Under the pieces are notes generated by a model. The model searched no databases and was not told where the DNA came from. It was given only the letters and a program-made list of their open reading frames with translations. From Primulina eburnea (taxonomy: Eukaryota > Streptophyta > Magnoliopsida > Lamiales > Gesneriaceae), in NCBI RefSeq assembly GCF_022965805.1, contig NC_133106.1, forward strand, positions 33,407,913 through 33,471,912: a DNA stretch of 64,000 nt. Direction: 5' to 3'. Shown piece by piece: positions 11,420-22,444 of this stretch. Each line of letters starts with the position of its first letter. Position 1 is the stretch's first letter. A program made the translations under genes and the position numbers.

Positions 11420-12150
11420 CATTTTCTCATGGGTGACAAAAAGAATAAGGTTGCTCCAGTCAAGGACGTGGCCATTGCTGGTGACACTACAGGAAGGATT
11501 CCCCCAGAAACTATTTCTCTGTTTACGAAAATATCTATTCAAGTTGTTAAAATCCGTTACATATTCTTGTAAACCTTGTATCAAATCATTGCCACAAACT
11601 GATGCAGCTTGAGCTTTGTTATACCTTGTGAAAAACTGTGACGCTCAAGTGAATATTAATCAAAGAACCAAGAAAACTGCATTCTTATAGTCACAAAGCA
11701 TATGCTGAGTCTTAAGTGTTTTTTCATATGACTAAGTTCCAAGAAACAAAAACGGAGGATGAAGCGCCAAAAACGAAGAATTGAAAAGGTAAACCCATGG
11801 GGATATATACTTCACAAGCCCAAAGATAAAGCTTGAAGACTCGTGCAACATAAATGGGAAGTTGGAAAACAAAAACAGCAACGTCGAAAGTTTACTCAAG
11901 GAGAGCACTGCAGAAACGAAGGAGCAAATTTTGTGTAGAATCCATCGGGAAATTGCATTACAGATAAATGCGATACTTGAATGTGACATTGCTGACTACA
12001 GAGATTACAAATTGGCTGGTGTAAAAAAATGCTGAGGCTGTAGAAACGGATTTAACGAGACAACACGGCGATAAGCTTGTCGTTTATCTCGAAAAGATTT
12101 TGAGAACCCTGAAGGATTTTTCTGATCTGGTTGAACAATGCAAATGATGT
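11420..12150 (+). pseudogene. Unidentified coding remnants, probable broken gene
   Basis: I do not recognise the family. Two plus-strand stretches look like decayed coding sequence. The first, near 11428-11560, opens MGDKKNKVAPVKDVAIAGD and runs about 47 codons. The second, about 11830-12148, reads as a charged, helix-prone segment with phrases such as ETKEQILCRIHREIALQI and ADYRDYKLAGVKK. It shifts frame in a run of seven A near 12026, then continues EAVETDLTRQHGDKLVVYLE to a stop at about 12146-12148. One extra A in that run would join the two parts. Whether the blocks belong to one gene is unknown. Confidence 0.4.
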
Positions 12151-12236
12151 TATCGTGAGGGATTGTTTCTTGGTTTTCTTGCGTTTTGTAAAGGCAAAAA
12201 ATCAATTTAGTCTATAAAACTTTTCAAAAAGAGTAG

Positions 12237-12411
12237 GTCTCATGTGAGACCGTCTCACGGATCACAATCTGTGAGACGGGTCAACCCTGCCCATATTCAC
12301 AATAAAAAGTAATACTCTTAGCATAAAAAGTAATACTTTTTCATGGATTATCCAAATAAAGATCTGTCTCACAAAATACAACCCGTGAAACCATCTCACA
12401 TAAGTTTTTGT
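12237..12411. mobile_element. MITE, gtgagaccgtctcac family (copy 2)
   Basis: A near-complete copy in the opposite orientation to the one at 1681. It starts gtctcatgtgagaccgtctc and ends aaccatctcacataag, with the family interior (aagtaatactcttagcataa). It sits immediately 5' of the Helitron. Confidence 0.7.
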
Positions 12412-12616
12412 CTTTCAAAAATATTCTCCAAGAATATTATAAAGATGATCTTCAAGTCTTTTGATGTTTTATTAATAAATAATCCTTATTAATTATTCAT
12501 GACAAGATATTTCGAAGAACTTGAAGAATCATGATGCAAGTGACTTTTGACTTACCATCTTCAATATTATATTTACCTTAAATCTATATCTATATAAATA
12601 TATGAATGTGAATTGT

Positions 12617-13150
12617 GAATTTACAAAAATGTCTTTACCTTCATTTACACACTCCATATTTAATTTTTTTGTTGTTTTCCATGTTTTTCATCTATTAATT
12701 AATAAAATTTAAAATAAATTAAAATAAAATGAATTTACATAAATGTCCTTACCTTCATTTACACATTCCATATTAATTTTTTTGTTGTTTAAATTAATAA
12801 AATTTAAAATATATTAATATAAAATGAATTTACATAAATGTCCTTACCTTCATTTACACACTCCATATTTAATTTTTTTGTTGTTTTCCATATTTTTCAT
12901 CTATTAATTAATAAAATTTAAAATAAATTAAAATAAAATGAATTTACATAAATATCCTTACCTTCATTTACACATTCCATATTAATTTTTTTGTTGTTTT
13001 AATTAATAAAATTTAAAATATATTAATATAAAATGAATTTACATAAATGTACTTACCTTGATTTACACACTCCATATTTAATTTTTTTGTTGTTTTCCAT
13101 GTTCTTCATCTATTAATTAATGAAATTTAAAATAAATTAAAATAAAATTA
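12617..13150. repeat. Tandem array, 209-bp dimeric unit (114 + 95 bp)
   Basis: The phrase gaatttacataaatgtcctt starts monomers at about 12617, 12731, 12826, 12940 and 13035. The spacing therefore alternates 114, 95, 114, 95. The two monomer types differ in whether they contain the phrase catctattaattaataaaa. This gives about two and a half copies of a 209-bp dimer near the Helitron's left end. Confidence 0.8.
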
Positions 13151-13498
13151 AATATGGAGTGTGTAAATGTGAATTGTGAATTTACATAAATTGAAGAAAA
13201 ATGAAATTAAAATAAATTGAAGAGAAATGAACTTTAGTCTTTTCTAATCTGTTAATTAATTGAATCTAAACTAAATTGAAGAAAAATAATAAAAAAAATG
13301 TTCTTCATCTATTAATTAATGAAATTTAAAATAAATTAAAATTAAATTAAATATGGAGTGTGTAAATGTGAATTTTGAATTGACATAAATTGAAGAAAAA
13401 TGAAATTAAAATAAATTGAAGAGAAATGAACTTTAGTCTTTTCTAATCTGTTAATTAATTGAATCTAAACTAAATGGAAGAAAAATAAATAAAAAAAT
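13101..13498. repeat. Two-copy tandem repeat, period about 199 bp
   Basis: The segment opening gttcttcatctattaattaa at 13101 repeats from 13300 almost unchanged. Each copy includes attaaatatggagtgtgtaa, the reverse complement of the word that marks the preceding array, so the two arrays face each other and could fold back. Confidence 0.8.
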
Positions 13499-15339
13499 TA
13501 GCATCAGCCTTCATTCTTCAGTAATACATATTTATTTTTTGTTTTTTTTTCATATATTAAATAATTAATAAAATTTAAAATAAATTGAAGAAAAATGAAA
13601 TTTAGCCTTCATTTTATTGATGAAATTTGCACTCCATTATTATTATTATTTTTGGTTTTATATGATTTTCATCTATTAATTAATGTAATTTAAAATAAAT
13701 TGAAAATAAATGAATTTAGTCTTCATTTTTTGTGATGAAATTTGTACTCTATTTATATGAGACATTTATATAGTCCTGAGAGGGGCTGACCCAGTTATTT
13801 CAGGAGTGAAAAAATACTTTTTTTTTTCACGATTCAAGTCAGATATGAGACATGTTTCACAAAATTCACTCGTGAAACAACCTCATAGGAGTTTCTGTGT
13901 CAATTTTATTTTTAACTTAAATAAATTAACATCTATGAATAACGTAAATAATAATAATTAATATACTTCTCTTCGCTTGTTTGTTTTTTTCCATCTATTA
14001 TTTAATATATTCTAAAATAAATTGAAGAAAAATAAATTTTAGCCACCAGTTTTTAGAATGAAATTTAAATTAAGCCTTCATTTTTTGAAATGAAATTTAC
14101 ACATCATTTTTTTAAAAAAATAATATCTTTAATAAAATTTGAAATAATAATAATAAATACATATTATATTGTTTGTTTTTTTCCAACTATCAATTAATTC
14201 AAAATAAAATTGAACAAAATTAAATTTAGCCACCATTTTTTGAAATGAAATTTATACTTTATTTGTTTTAAAAAATATATCTTTAATATAATTTAAAATG
14301 AATAGAAGAATAATAAAATTTACAATATATTTTCACAGAATGAATTATATCCTTATTTTAAAAATAATTCTTTTGTTTGACTTCTCTTTTTTTTTTATGA
14401 ATTTTTATAGTTCTCCAATTTTTTAATTGGTTTTATGTGAGCTGGTCTCAAGGATATATCCTTCAAATGGGTCACCGGTCAATTTTTTGAGTGAAAAAAC
14501 AATGATTTTTCATGATTAGGGTAGGATATGAGACATGTTCCTGTGAAACAATCCTCGTAGAAGTTTTTATACAATTTTTATTTTAAACGTGAGTAAATTA
14601 ATATCCATTAGTAACTTAAATAAACACGACTAATAAAATTGAAAACTATAATAAAACTGTGTCAGTTTACATTTATGTCGTTATTTTCGTTAAATAATAT
14701 TAATAAATAAATGTCTTTTTTTTGTTCGTTTTCAGGTATTAATGAATTTTATAATAATTGAAGAAAAATGAAATTTTATTTTTGGAATGAAAGTTACAGT
14801 TTTTTTTAAAAAAATATATCTTTAATGAAATTTAAAATAAGCGACACAATGTCAGCAGCGTAACTCACGAAAACTTCACAGGAGTTCACTCATCCCAATG
14901 CTACTCTCACTCTTGCACGCTTAACCTAACAAAACTGAATGATAGTGAAAGATTTATCTTTTAGTTCGAATATTGCTTAATATTTATGTCAAAAGTTATA
15001 TTTGTTACCCACGACGAAATATTTATTTATTATAATTGTGATTTATCGTGCAAAGGCCTATACTAAGCAAATAGTGAACATAATGAGGATTGCATTGACG
15101 TGCATGTCAATTTGTCAAATTGTAAAACACTATGCATGACAAACACAAATAATTGTTTGGCACAATAAGAAAACACTTCAAAAGAATCAAAATGAGTTTA
15201 AATTAGTTTTATGTGTAATAATTACTCTTATATAAATCAAATGAATAGAAAAAGAGAAATAAAAATGAATTCAAATCGTTTTTATGTAAAACAAATTACC
15301 AATACACAACCCAAGTTTTAGATCACAATAAAAAAAAAT

Positions 15340-15497
15340 GTGATCATTACTTTACTTCTTTATGTTACATGTATAGAATAACAATCACAATTGAAGATGA
15401 GAATGAGATCGCAATAATAACATTATTTGGAAAAGTTGCAGCGTCTTTTGTTGGATGTTCTATTGAAGATTTCATTCAAATTCATGAGCATATATAA
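15340..15497 (+). pseudogene. RPA1-like C-terminal zinc-ribbon/OB-fold relic inside the Helitron
   Basis: One open stretch reads CDHYFTSLCYMYRITITIED, then ALFGK-like ITLFGKVAASFVGCSIEDFI, ending at a stop after about 52 codons. The Cys residues followed by a YR-x-hydrophobic strand with EDE, and then TLFG...GC, are the signature of the DNA-binding OB-fold C of replication protein A large subunit and of Helitron-carried RPA-like genes. The frame stops early. Scattered coding-like text continues to about 15.9 kb in broken frames. It is non-functional as written. Confidence 0.6.
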
Positions 15498-16398
15498 GAT
15501 AAAACAAACAAATGACTTTATATCTACATAAATATTGCATCTAACAATAAAAATTTTCAATGCAGAATTTACCAAATAACCCATATAAAGATTCGCTAAA
15601 TCAACCAAGTTCCACACATTCTTGTTCAAGTTGGATAATTCAGTGGAAAAACGTGATGAAATGTTAAAAATTGTGGCATAAACTATTGAGATACATGACA
15701 ATTATCCAACAACAAATGTCAATATCAAGAAACAGAGATCTCGGAAGATTATCAAGACAAATAAACAAAGCAGTGTAGCACCAAAGGTAGAAAAATCAAA
15801 TGAAATAAACATCAACAAAAACATGAAGATCCATGAAGACGAAGATGAAATAGAGATTCGAGATGAAGAACCAATTGCCGAATACAAAAAAAAAGAGATA
15901 AGAAGATAAAACCGACGGACACAAAAAGATTTCAAGAAGTCTTCAAATCAAAGACAAGAAAATGTGATGATTTCGATTGTAACCAAATAATTAATTATTT
16001 ATCTATTAAAAGTTATTCTTATTTCAAAAATAATTTAAACATATTTATATAAAATTATCATATACAAATTATTCTATTTCTCAACGTGCAACGTACGTGC
16101 ATTTATCTAGTTTTTTTAAATATAGGAATCATTCTTGAATAACGAACTATTGTCCATTTTCTTGATCGTTTACAAGTTAATCAAATTGTAATTGTAATCA
16201 TTTGCACAATTCTCTCTTCTCTTCTTTTCATGATTTAGTTTTCCTTCGGCCCACTTCTCATGGCAATTTCTTGATCAAACGTACATCATATCGTGTAAAA
16301 TATAGTTATCTAATATAAATCATTGGATTATATTCATCTCATGTGGAATATATTGAAGAACATATAATGTATTGACAAATATAACACTGTATACAAAA

Positions 16399-16556
16399 AC
16401 TCTTATGAGATGGTCTCACGAGTCAATTTTGTGAGATGCGTATTCTATTTGAATCATCCATGAAAATTGTTAATTTTTATACAAAAAATAGTATATTTTA
16501 TTGTCAATATGGACATGATCGATCAATTTTACGAATAAATACTTGTGAGATGATCG
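16399..16556. mobile_element. MITE, gtgagacggtctcac family (copy 3, diverged)
   Basis: Left end cttatgagatggtctcacga, right end acttgtgagatgatcgtac. Interior with the family phrase tgaatcatccatgaaaatt. More diverged than the copies at 1.7, 12.2 and 17.0 kb. Confidence 0.6.
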
Positions 16557-17038
16557 TACCCGACAATTTGTGCCATGCGGACTTGACTATGAGAACAAAT
16601 GAATAATCATAATAATAAATGTTAGTGCATTTAATGAGCCCTTTTGGTGCTCTATTAAAAAAAAACCCAATTTAGTAAAATAATAAAGAAGAAAAGGACA
16701 CATACAGCTCATGTACAGCCTCAGGATTTACGCAAAATTGGAGCATATTGGTAACATAATAAGTTTCTTATATGAGTTACGTTGAATAAAATGCACGAGG
16801 CTCCTTGCATTTTGCAAAACGACTTTAATGATAAATTTTTAAATATGACGCATAAATTTTATTTATTTTTTCAATTAAAGTAGATATTTATCAATAAAAC
16901 AAATTGAATTTTTTTCCTCAAGTACTAGAAGGAATATTCAAATTTTCCAATGAGAAATTTTCATTTTAGTACAACAAATGAAATTAGAAAAAAAACTTGA
17001 CACTATTCTTTTTCTCTATTTCATTAATGAATAGGTAT

Positions 17039-17207
17039 CTTGTGAGATGTTTTCACGAATATTTATCTGTGAGACGGGTCAATTTTACCGATATTCACAA
17101 TAAAAAGTAATACTCCTAGCATAAAAAGTAATACTTTTTCACGGATAACCCAAATAAGATATATGTCTCACAAAATAAGACTCGTAAGACCGTCTCACAC
17201 AAGTTTT
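17039..17207. mobile_element. MITE, gtgagacggtctcac family (copy 4)
   Basis: Starts tcttgtgagatgttttcacg and ends taagaccgtctcacacaag, with the interior phrase aaaaagtaatactcctagca. Same orientation as the 12.2-kb copy. It lies about 390 bp upstream of the kinase start codon, so it is part of the gene's promoter-proximal region. Confidence 0.7.
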
Positions 17208-17597
17208 TGGTACATTAATTGGAGAATAAATAAAAGGTGACAACTGAAACACTGTTTACAAGAAAAAGGTCAAAATCCCACAAAATATTCTTGCTAGTAA
17301 TGACCACCCAACCAAGAAATATAATCTACTTAATTCCCAAAAAATACAAAAAAAATAAAGCCAAAAATAAAGCCGGCCAAAACACAGCTAATCCCTTTAA
17401 ATATGGCATACTTTGTATCCGAACATATCTCCCTTTGTCATCTTCAAATCATCCAACATGCCTTCCTCAAACAATCAATCACCATTTCAAGAAACTATGC
17501 CAAAACATTTTTAGGCATTCATACAATATTTTCAGCCAAGATATTCCTTCAAGATCATTATTATACATAATATAAGTGTTGATCGAACTCTCGAATA

Positions 17598-20369
17598 ATG
17601 ATCATGGATCGTAACACTCGTCATTGTTTGGTTGTGTTTTGGGTCGTGCTACTTTGTGTTATACCATCATCAGGCGATGAGACGGACACGTCTAAATCCC
17701 TCCTCAAGTTCAAAGAATCATTAACCAATGCCAACATGCTGAGTGATTGGAAAGAACCAGTTGCTAACCTGTGTTCTCCTATTTGGATTGGCTGTGTCTG
17801 CACACATGGTGTTTTAACAGGATTGAGACTCGAAGGGATGGGGCTTGGAGGAAAAATCGACATAGAATCCCTATCAAACTTGTCATCATTTACCAGCCTA
17901 AGCGTGATGAACAACAGTTTTTCAGGGTCGTTTCCAAGTGATTTAAACAAGCTTCAAAAACTGAGAAGTTTGTATTTGGCAAATAACAAATTCAACGGTG
18001 AAATACCGGATAAAGCTTTTTCAGGGATGAAGGGTATGAGGAGAGTGGTGTTAGGAAATAATGAATTCGCCGGAAACATTCCTATGTCTTTGCTTCAACT
18101 GCCAAGGCTTGTGGATTTGCAGCTTCAGAGTAATCAGTTTGAAGGGGAAATACCGGATTTTTGGCAGGAGAATTTGACAGTAAATTTTTCTTACAATAAG
18201 CTAGAGGGATCTATACCTGCTACACTTCGCAGCCAGAATGCAAGCTCATTTTATGGTAATTTTCGATATTCATACTTACTTTCTTGATTTTGATAATCCT
18301 CGTCGCTTGATCATATAGTTAACTTTCTTTGATTATTTTCGAAGTTGATTTCAAGGTTCTCGACTTGTTTTTATCTCCAAGTTAGTTTGATAATCAAAAT
18401 TTGTCTAAATATCGAAATCAGTTATCGGATTACTGCTAGCTGTTTAGTTAATATCAAAGGGGCTTCTAATTCGGAAGAGGTATCAAAATATTAGACAACG
18501 GTTGTCCAAAATATTTTTTGTAGCTTTGTTTTCAACTTTTTAGTTATGTTCTTTAAGAACTGTAACTGACATGCACGTTGTTCATATGCTACTGATGACA
18601 GCTAAACAGTCGCTTATTATTGGTTTAACTAATCTGTTCTCTATTAGGAGTGCAGGGAAGGACTGCAACCCTTGATTTGGGTGATTTTAAATGAACTTTT
18701 TTGGATGTATTTTAAATTCACGACAATTATTATTATTATTAAAATTGCATAACTTGATATAAAGTAGATTAAATTCATTTCAAATTTGTTCTTCTGAGGG
18801 AGTCAAGAAATTTGAAATTAGTAATTTCAAATTTATCAAGCACTACCTAAATAATCATTTGAACTAAATTCAAGTATTAAAATAACACCTTTCTTATTGT
18901 AAGAAAGAACATTACGTAGATTATAGAAAGACCATCTCTCTCTCAAATATCGCCATGCAATAAAATTTACTCGCTCACTCATTTTCTGTATTTTGGGGTC
19001 TGTTTTATCTGTCAGGAAATAAGCTATGTGGTATGCCCTTAGACATTTGCAAACCAAAGAAATTGACCTGGAAAATCGGCTTAATCATTGCGGTTGCAGT
19101 GGGAATTGCATTAGCTGCTATTATCATATTTTTCCTCATATTCAGCAGGCGTGTAAAGCCGCTGAAATACCAAAAATCAATAGACAAATCCCACAAAGAA
19201 GATCCAATTTCTAGCCAGAGTGGGACATTCAAGAACAGTGAACATGGAAAACTACAATTTGTCAGAAACAATAGACAAAGATTCGAGTTGGAAGAGTTGC
19301 TAAGGGCATCCGCTGAAGTGTTGGGGAGTGGAAGCTTTGGCTCGTCTTATAAAGCCGTGCTTTTCAGCGGCCAACCTTATGTTGTCAGGAGATTCAGACA
19401 AATGAGCAATGTCGGAAAAGAAGACTTTCAAGAACATATGAGAAAGCTAGGAAGGCTGTCACACCCTAATTTGTTGCCTTTGGTTGCTTTCTATCACAGG
19501 AAAGAAGAAAAGCTTTTGATCGCTGATTTTGCAGAAAATGGGAGTTTGGCTAGTCATCTTCACAGTAAGTTTTTCATCTCCAGATTTTGTTCGGATGTAT
19601 CTATTATAACCTGAGAGAATGAAAATATACTAAACACAGAAAGCACATTTCTTTTTTTAAAAAGTTACATGATCTTAACATGTTTGAATTCTCTTGAGAA
19701 GGCAAAAGGGGCCCGAACCAACCAGGTCTTGATTGGCCAACACGCTTAAGAATCATCAAAGGTGTTTCAAGAGGATTGGCGTATCTCTATGAGGAACTTC
19801 CCACATTAAGTCTTCCTCATGGCCATCTAAAATCGTCAAATGTCCTACTCGACGGCACATTTGAACCCCTTCTAGCTGACTATGCACTAGTACCAGTAAT
19901 CAACAAGGATCATGCTCAAAAATTTATGGTAGCATACAAGTCACCAGAATCCTCTCAAAATGACCGCGTAACGAGGAAGACTGACGTTTGGAGCCTCGGA
20001 ATTCTCATTCTCGAGTTGCTGACAGGCAAGTTTCCTGCAAACTATCTCAAACAAGGCAAAGGGCCTAGCGCAGACTTGGCTACGTGGGTTAACTCTGTTG
20101 TGAGAGAAGAGTGGACAGGTGAGGTGTTCGATAAGGACATGAATTTAGCAAGACGTGGTGAAGGGCAGATGCTCCGACTACTCAAAATTGGAATGTGCTG
20201 CTGCGATTGGGATGTGGATAAAAGGTGGGATTTGAAGGAGGCCGTTGAGAAAATAGAAGAGTTGAAGGAAAAGGATAGCGATGATGACTTTTCATCTTAC
20301 GCAAGCGAAGTTGATATGTATTCTTCTAGAACAATGACTGATGACGATTTCTCGTTTTCAAAGGCATGA
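17598..20369 (+). CDS. Pollen receptor-like kinase (LRR-RLK, atypical kinase)
   Basis: Three exons, 17598-18255, 19016-19564 and 19702-20369, give 624 residues. Order: signal peptide (1-26), LRR N-cap with Cys residues, about five LRRs (for example LRSLYLANNKFNGEIPDKAF), a Cys pair (NKLCGMPLDIC), one membrane helix (about 236-264), juxtamembrane region, protein kinase domain and an acidic Ser/Asp-rich tail. This is the PRK family, plasma-membrane receptors controlling pollen-tube growth via RopGEFs. The P-loop is GSGSFGSSYKA. The catalytic loop reads HGHLKSSNVLL instead of HRD...N, and ADYALVP replaces DFG, both usual in PRKs. In addition the beta-3 Lys is Arg here (VVRRF, residue 344, codon AGG at 19387). 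It is probably a pseudokinase or scaffold. A second in-frame ATG at 17604 could also start translation. Confidence 0.95.
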
Positions 20370-21761
20370 AATTTTGAGAAACTAGTAGACACCGACTGCC
20401 TTTTAGTCTTTACATTCTTTCAACCTTGGTTTATGGATAAGTCTACGATTCTTTGCAAGTTTGCTCGTGTACTTTGAGACAATGGATACTACGTTTTATT
20501 ATTTAATAACCAAAATACTGGCCCTTTTTCTCTCCATCTCTACTCCAATGCTCACTGACAACATATGTAATATAAATGACAGTAGAGAGAGGATTTATGA
20601 GCTTAACATGATCCAAATTTTCTTCGGAGTTTTTTTTACCAATTGCATTAGACTGAAACTGCTACATTTTTTTTGGAAACTTGGGAGAAATTATAGATTA
20701 TTGAGAAAACTAAAATTCAATTTCTACACGATTAAGCATGATAAGAAAAATTACAACAATTAAGAAGCAACCCTCTCTCTCAGTTTTCTGTTGGGATGTG
20801 CAAATGGAGCAGCATCTTTGGCGGGTAGTACTTTGCATTGCTCCACTGTTAGCCAAAATGCTAAAAGAGAAAATATGAAGATCGCGAGTAAAAAGCAGTA
20901 AACGAAAGCACTATCGTAAAAATAAAATGAAATAAGTCTATTATTGAAGTATTAATATCTTGTATATAAAAACAACAAGGAAATAGTAAACTAAATGGAG
21001 GTATGTAGCAAGTACAGTTTGTTTAAAATAGATTCATCACTTCTGGTCAGTGTTTCGAGGATTTAGCCGGACGAGTATTACTCAGAATACAACGAGCAGA
21101 CAAGTAGCAATGTTGTACAAATCAACTGGATAATGAAATAGCAGGTGAACTTTGTCAGCAGATCACACGGAATCACAAGCAGCATGCACAGTGTACAAAC
21201 AGGAGAAAGAAAACAGGAACGAGGGAGAGAGTGGATGTTTTTGGTGTGTTTTAGAGCATAATGCATCTTCTATTTTTACAAGCAGATTACATCCACACGA
21301 AAGGCCAAAAGTGGTCAATATGCAGTCATTCGAGTTTTATTGTCACAAAAAAATTTGAAGCGCCTACATTTATTTAGTTTCAAAATCCGATCACGATCTA
21401 CCCTATTCATTAAAATTGCTAAAAGTTTTAAAACCTTGTTGAACGATTACATTTTCAAGAATATCATTAAGTCTTCAGTCTTCTGCCCTGCTCGCATGGA
21501 TTCGGCCATGTTTGCTGTTTATTATACTCAAAGAACTTTTGTGCAATATTTAAGTTTGCGTTTAAATGTTTAATCAGCGGCGAAACGGGTCAACGTTGAA
21601 GAATCTTACGCTATTTGATCTTAAATTTAGAGCCACAAGTTGGGTTGTGGTCTGACAAATTTTTGATAAAAGATATGATTTTGCGGCAGATTTGGACCCC
21701 ACAAAGGTGATAAATGTATGGATATGGTAGCTGTGGTGAAATTCTTGACCGAGAATAGGCA
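20370..21761. other. Spacer between kinase and zinc-finger genes
   Basis: Contains the 3' flank of the kinase gene and about 1.2 kb of AT-rich sequence. The open frames here are not supported by any family motif. No transposon ends or long repeats were recognised. Confidence 0.5.
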
Positions 21762-22444
21762 ATGGCAATTGCCATGAAAATGGCTGTTGCTTCGGCCCAT
21801 TCCAGTTGTAATTTGAAGCTCAACTTCCCCTGCAGCAGTAAGCCATCGCCATCCAACTCAAAAGCCCGTCTCGACCTTAGACCGGCTGGATGCGTTCCCG
21901 TCCAACAACAAGTAACAATACACAAATTCTTGCTCTAAAGTTTCACTTGTTTGGATTTGAGCTTCTGTGTTCTTGTTCGTTGGTGTTTCTTTGGTTCCAA
22001 ACTCGCCCTTCTATTCGGTTTTTCCATTGATTTTGACTTTCTGTTGGTTTTTGTTTTTCTTGGAAAAGTTGGATTCTGGGATTATGTGTGAATCTTGCAG
22101 TGGAAGAGGGTGGCTGCTTTGTGAGTTTTGTAAAGGGCAAAAAACCAATGTGAAAACTGCCGAGAGTAACCGGATTTACCGCCGTTGCCCAGCTTGTAAA
22201 TCTGTAAGCAATCGCCAAATTTGTATTCTTTTGTACAGATTTTGTCCATTAAGCCTGCCTGCGTTCCTATATACATTTCAAATGTTATTTGTATTTAGCT
22301 ACAAAATCTTTTCTGGGTTGTTCGATAGTGTCGACTTATTCTGTAAAAATTGTGCAGATTGGAAGCGTGTTGTGTTCAAAATGTAAAGTTTTCAGATGTG
22401 TTGCGTTCCCGGATCATAATGATGGTGAAAGCCTCACCTTTTGA
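21762..22444 (+). CDS. Small Cys-rich DnaJ-type zinc-finger protein, probably plastid-targeted
   Basis: Three exons, 21762-21911, 22069-22203 and 22358-22444, give 123 residues. The first 50 residues are rich in Ser, Ala and Lys/Arg with few acidic residues (MAIAMKMAVASAHSSCNL onward), as expected for a chloroplast transit peptide. The mature part has paired cysteines: CESCSGRGWLLCEFCKG, then RRCPACK, then LCSKCKVFRC, and ends HNDGESLTF. This is the zinc-binding Cys-rich fold of DnaJ without the J-domain, seen in plastid proteins such as the BSD2 class that assist protein folding. The exact client is unknown. Splice phases all agree. The ATG at 22084 in exon 2 would give only the zinc-binding part, and the transit peptide argues for 21762. 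Confidence 0.85.

Larger units (their letters stand above)
12583..16110 (+). mobile_element. Probable non-autonomous Helitron (about 3.5 kb)
   Basis: The left end begins TCTATATCTATATAAATA directly after a host A. The right end finishes ATTTATCTAG directly before a host T. A near-palindrome (gcaacgtacgtgc) lies about 7 nt inside the right end. TC at the left, CTAG with a preceding hairpin at the right, and insertion between A and T without target duplication are the Helitron hallmarks. No Rep/helicase gene is readable. The inside holds tandem repeats (12617-13498), stretches resembling the 170-bp MITE family (about 13770-13895 and 14430-14575), and an RPA-like OB-fold relic (15340-15497). Plant Helitrons often carry RPA-like genes, which supports the call. 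Confidence 0.68.
16111..17597. other. Spacer and promoter of the receptor-like kinase gene
   Basis: AT-rich, with two MITE copies (16399-16556 and 17039-17207). The 390 bp after the second copy should include the promoter. An open frame at 17237-17575 has no recognisable content and is probably untranslated leader. Confidence 0.5.

Noticed and set aside
12617..13498. Possible CRISPR-like or satellite array
   Set aside because: Units are long (95-199 bp), contiguous and AT-rich without unique spacers, so this is an ordinary tandem repeat inside a Helitron.
17237..17575. 112-codon ORF upstream of the receptor kinase
   Set aside because: Low-complexity Lys/Asn-rich text with no motif, in the presumed promoter or leader.
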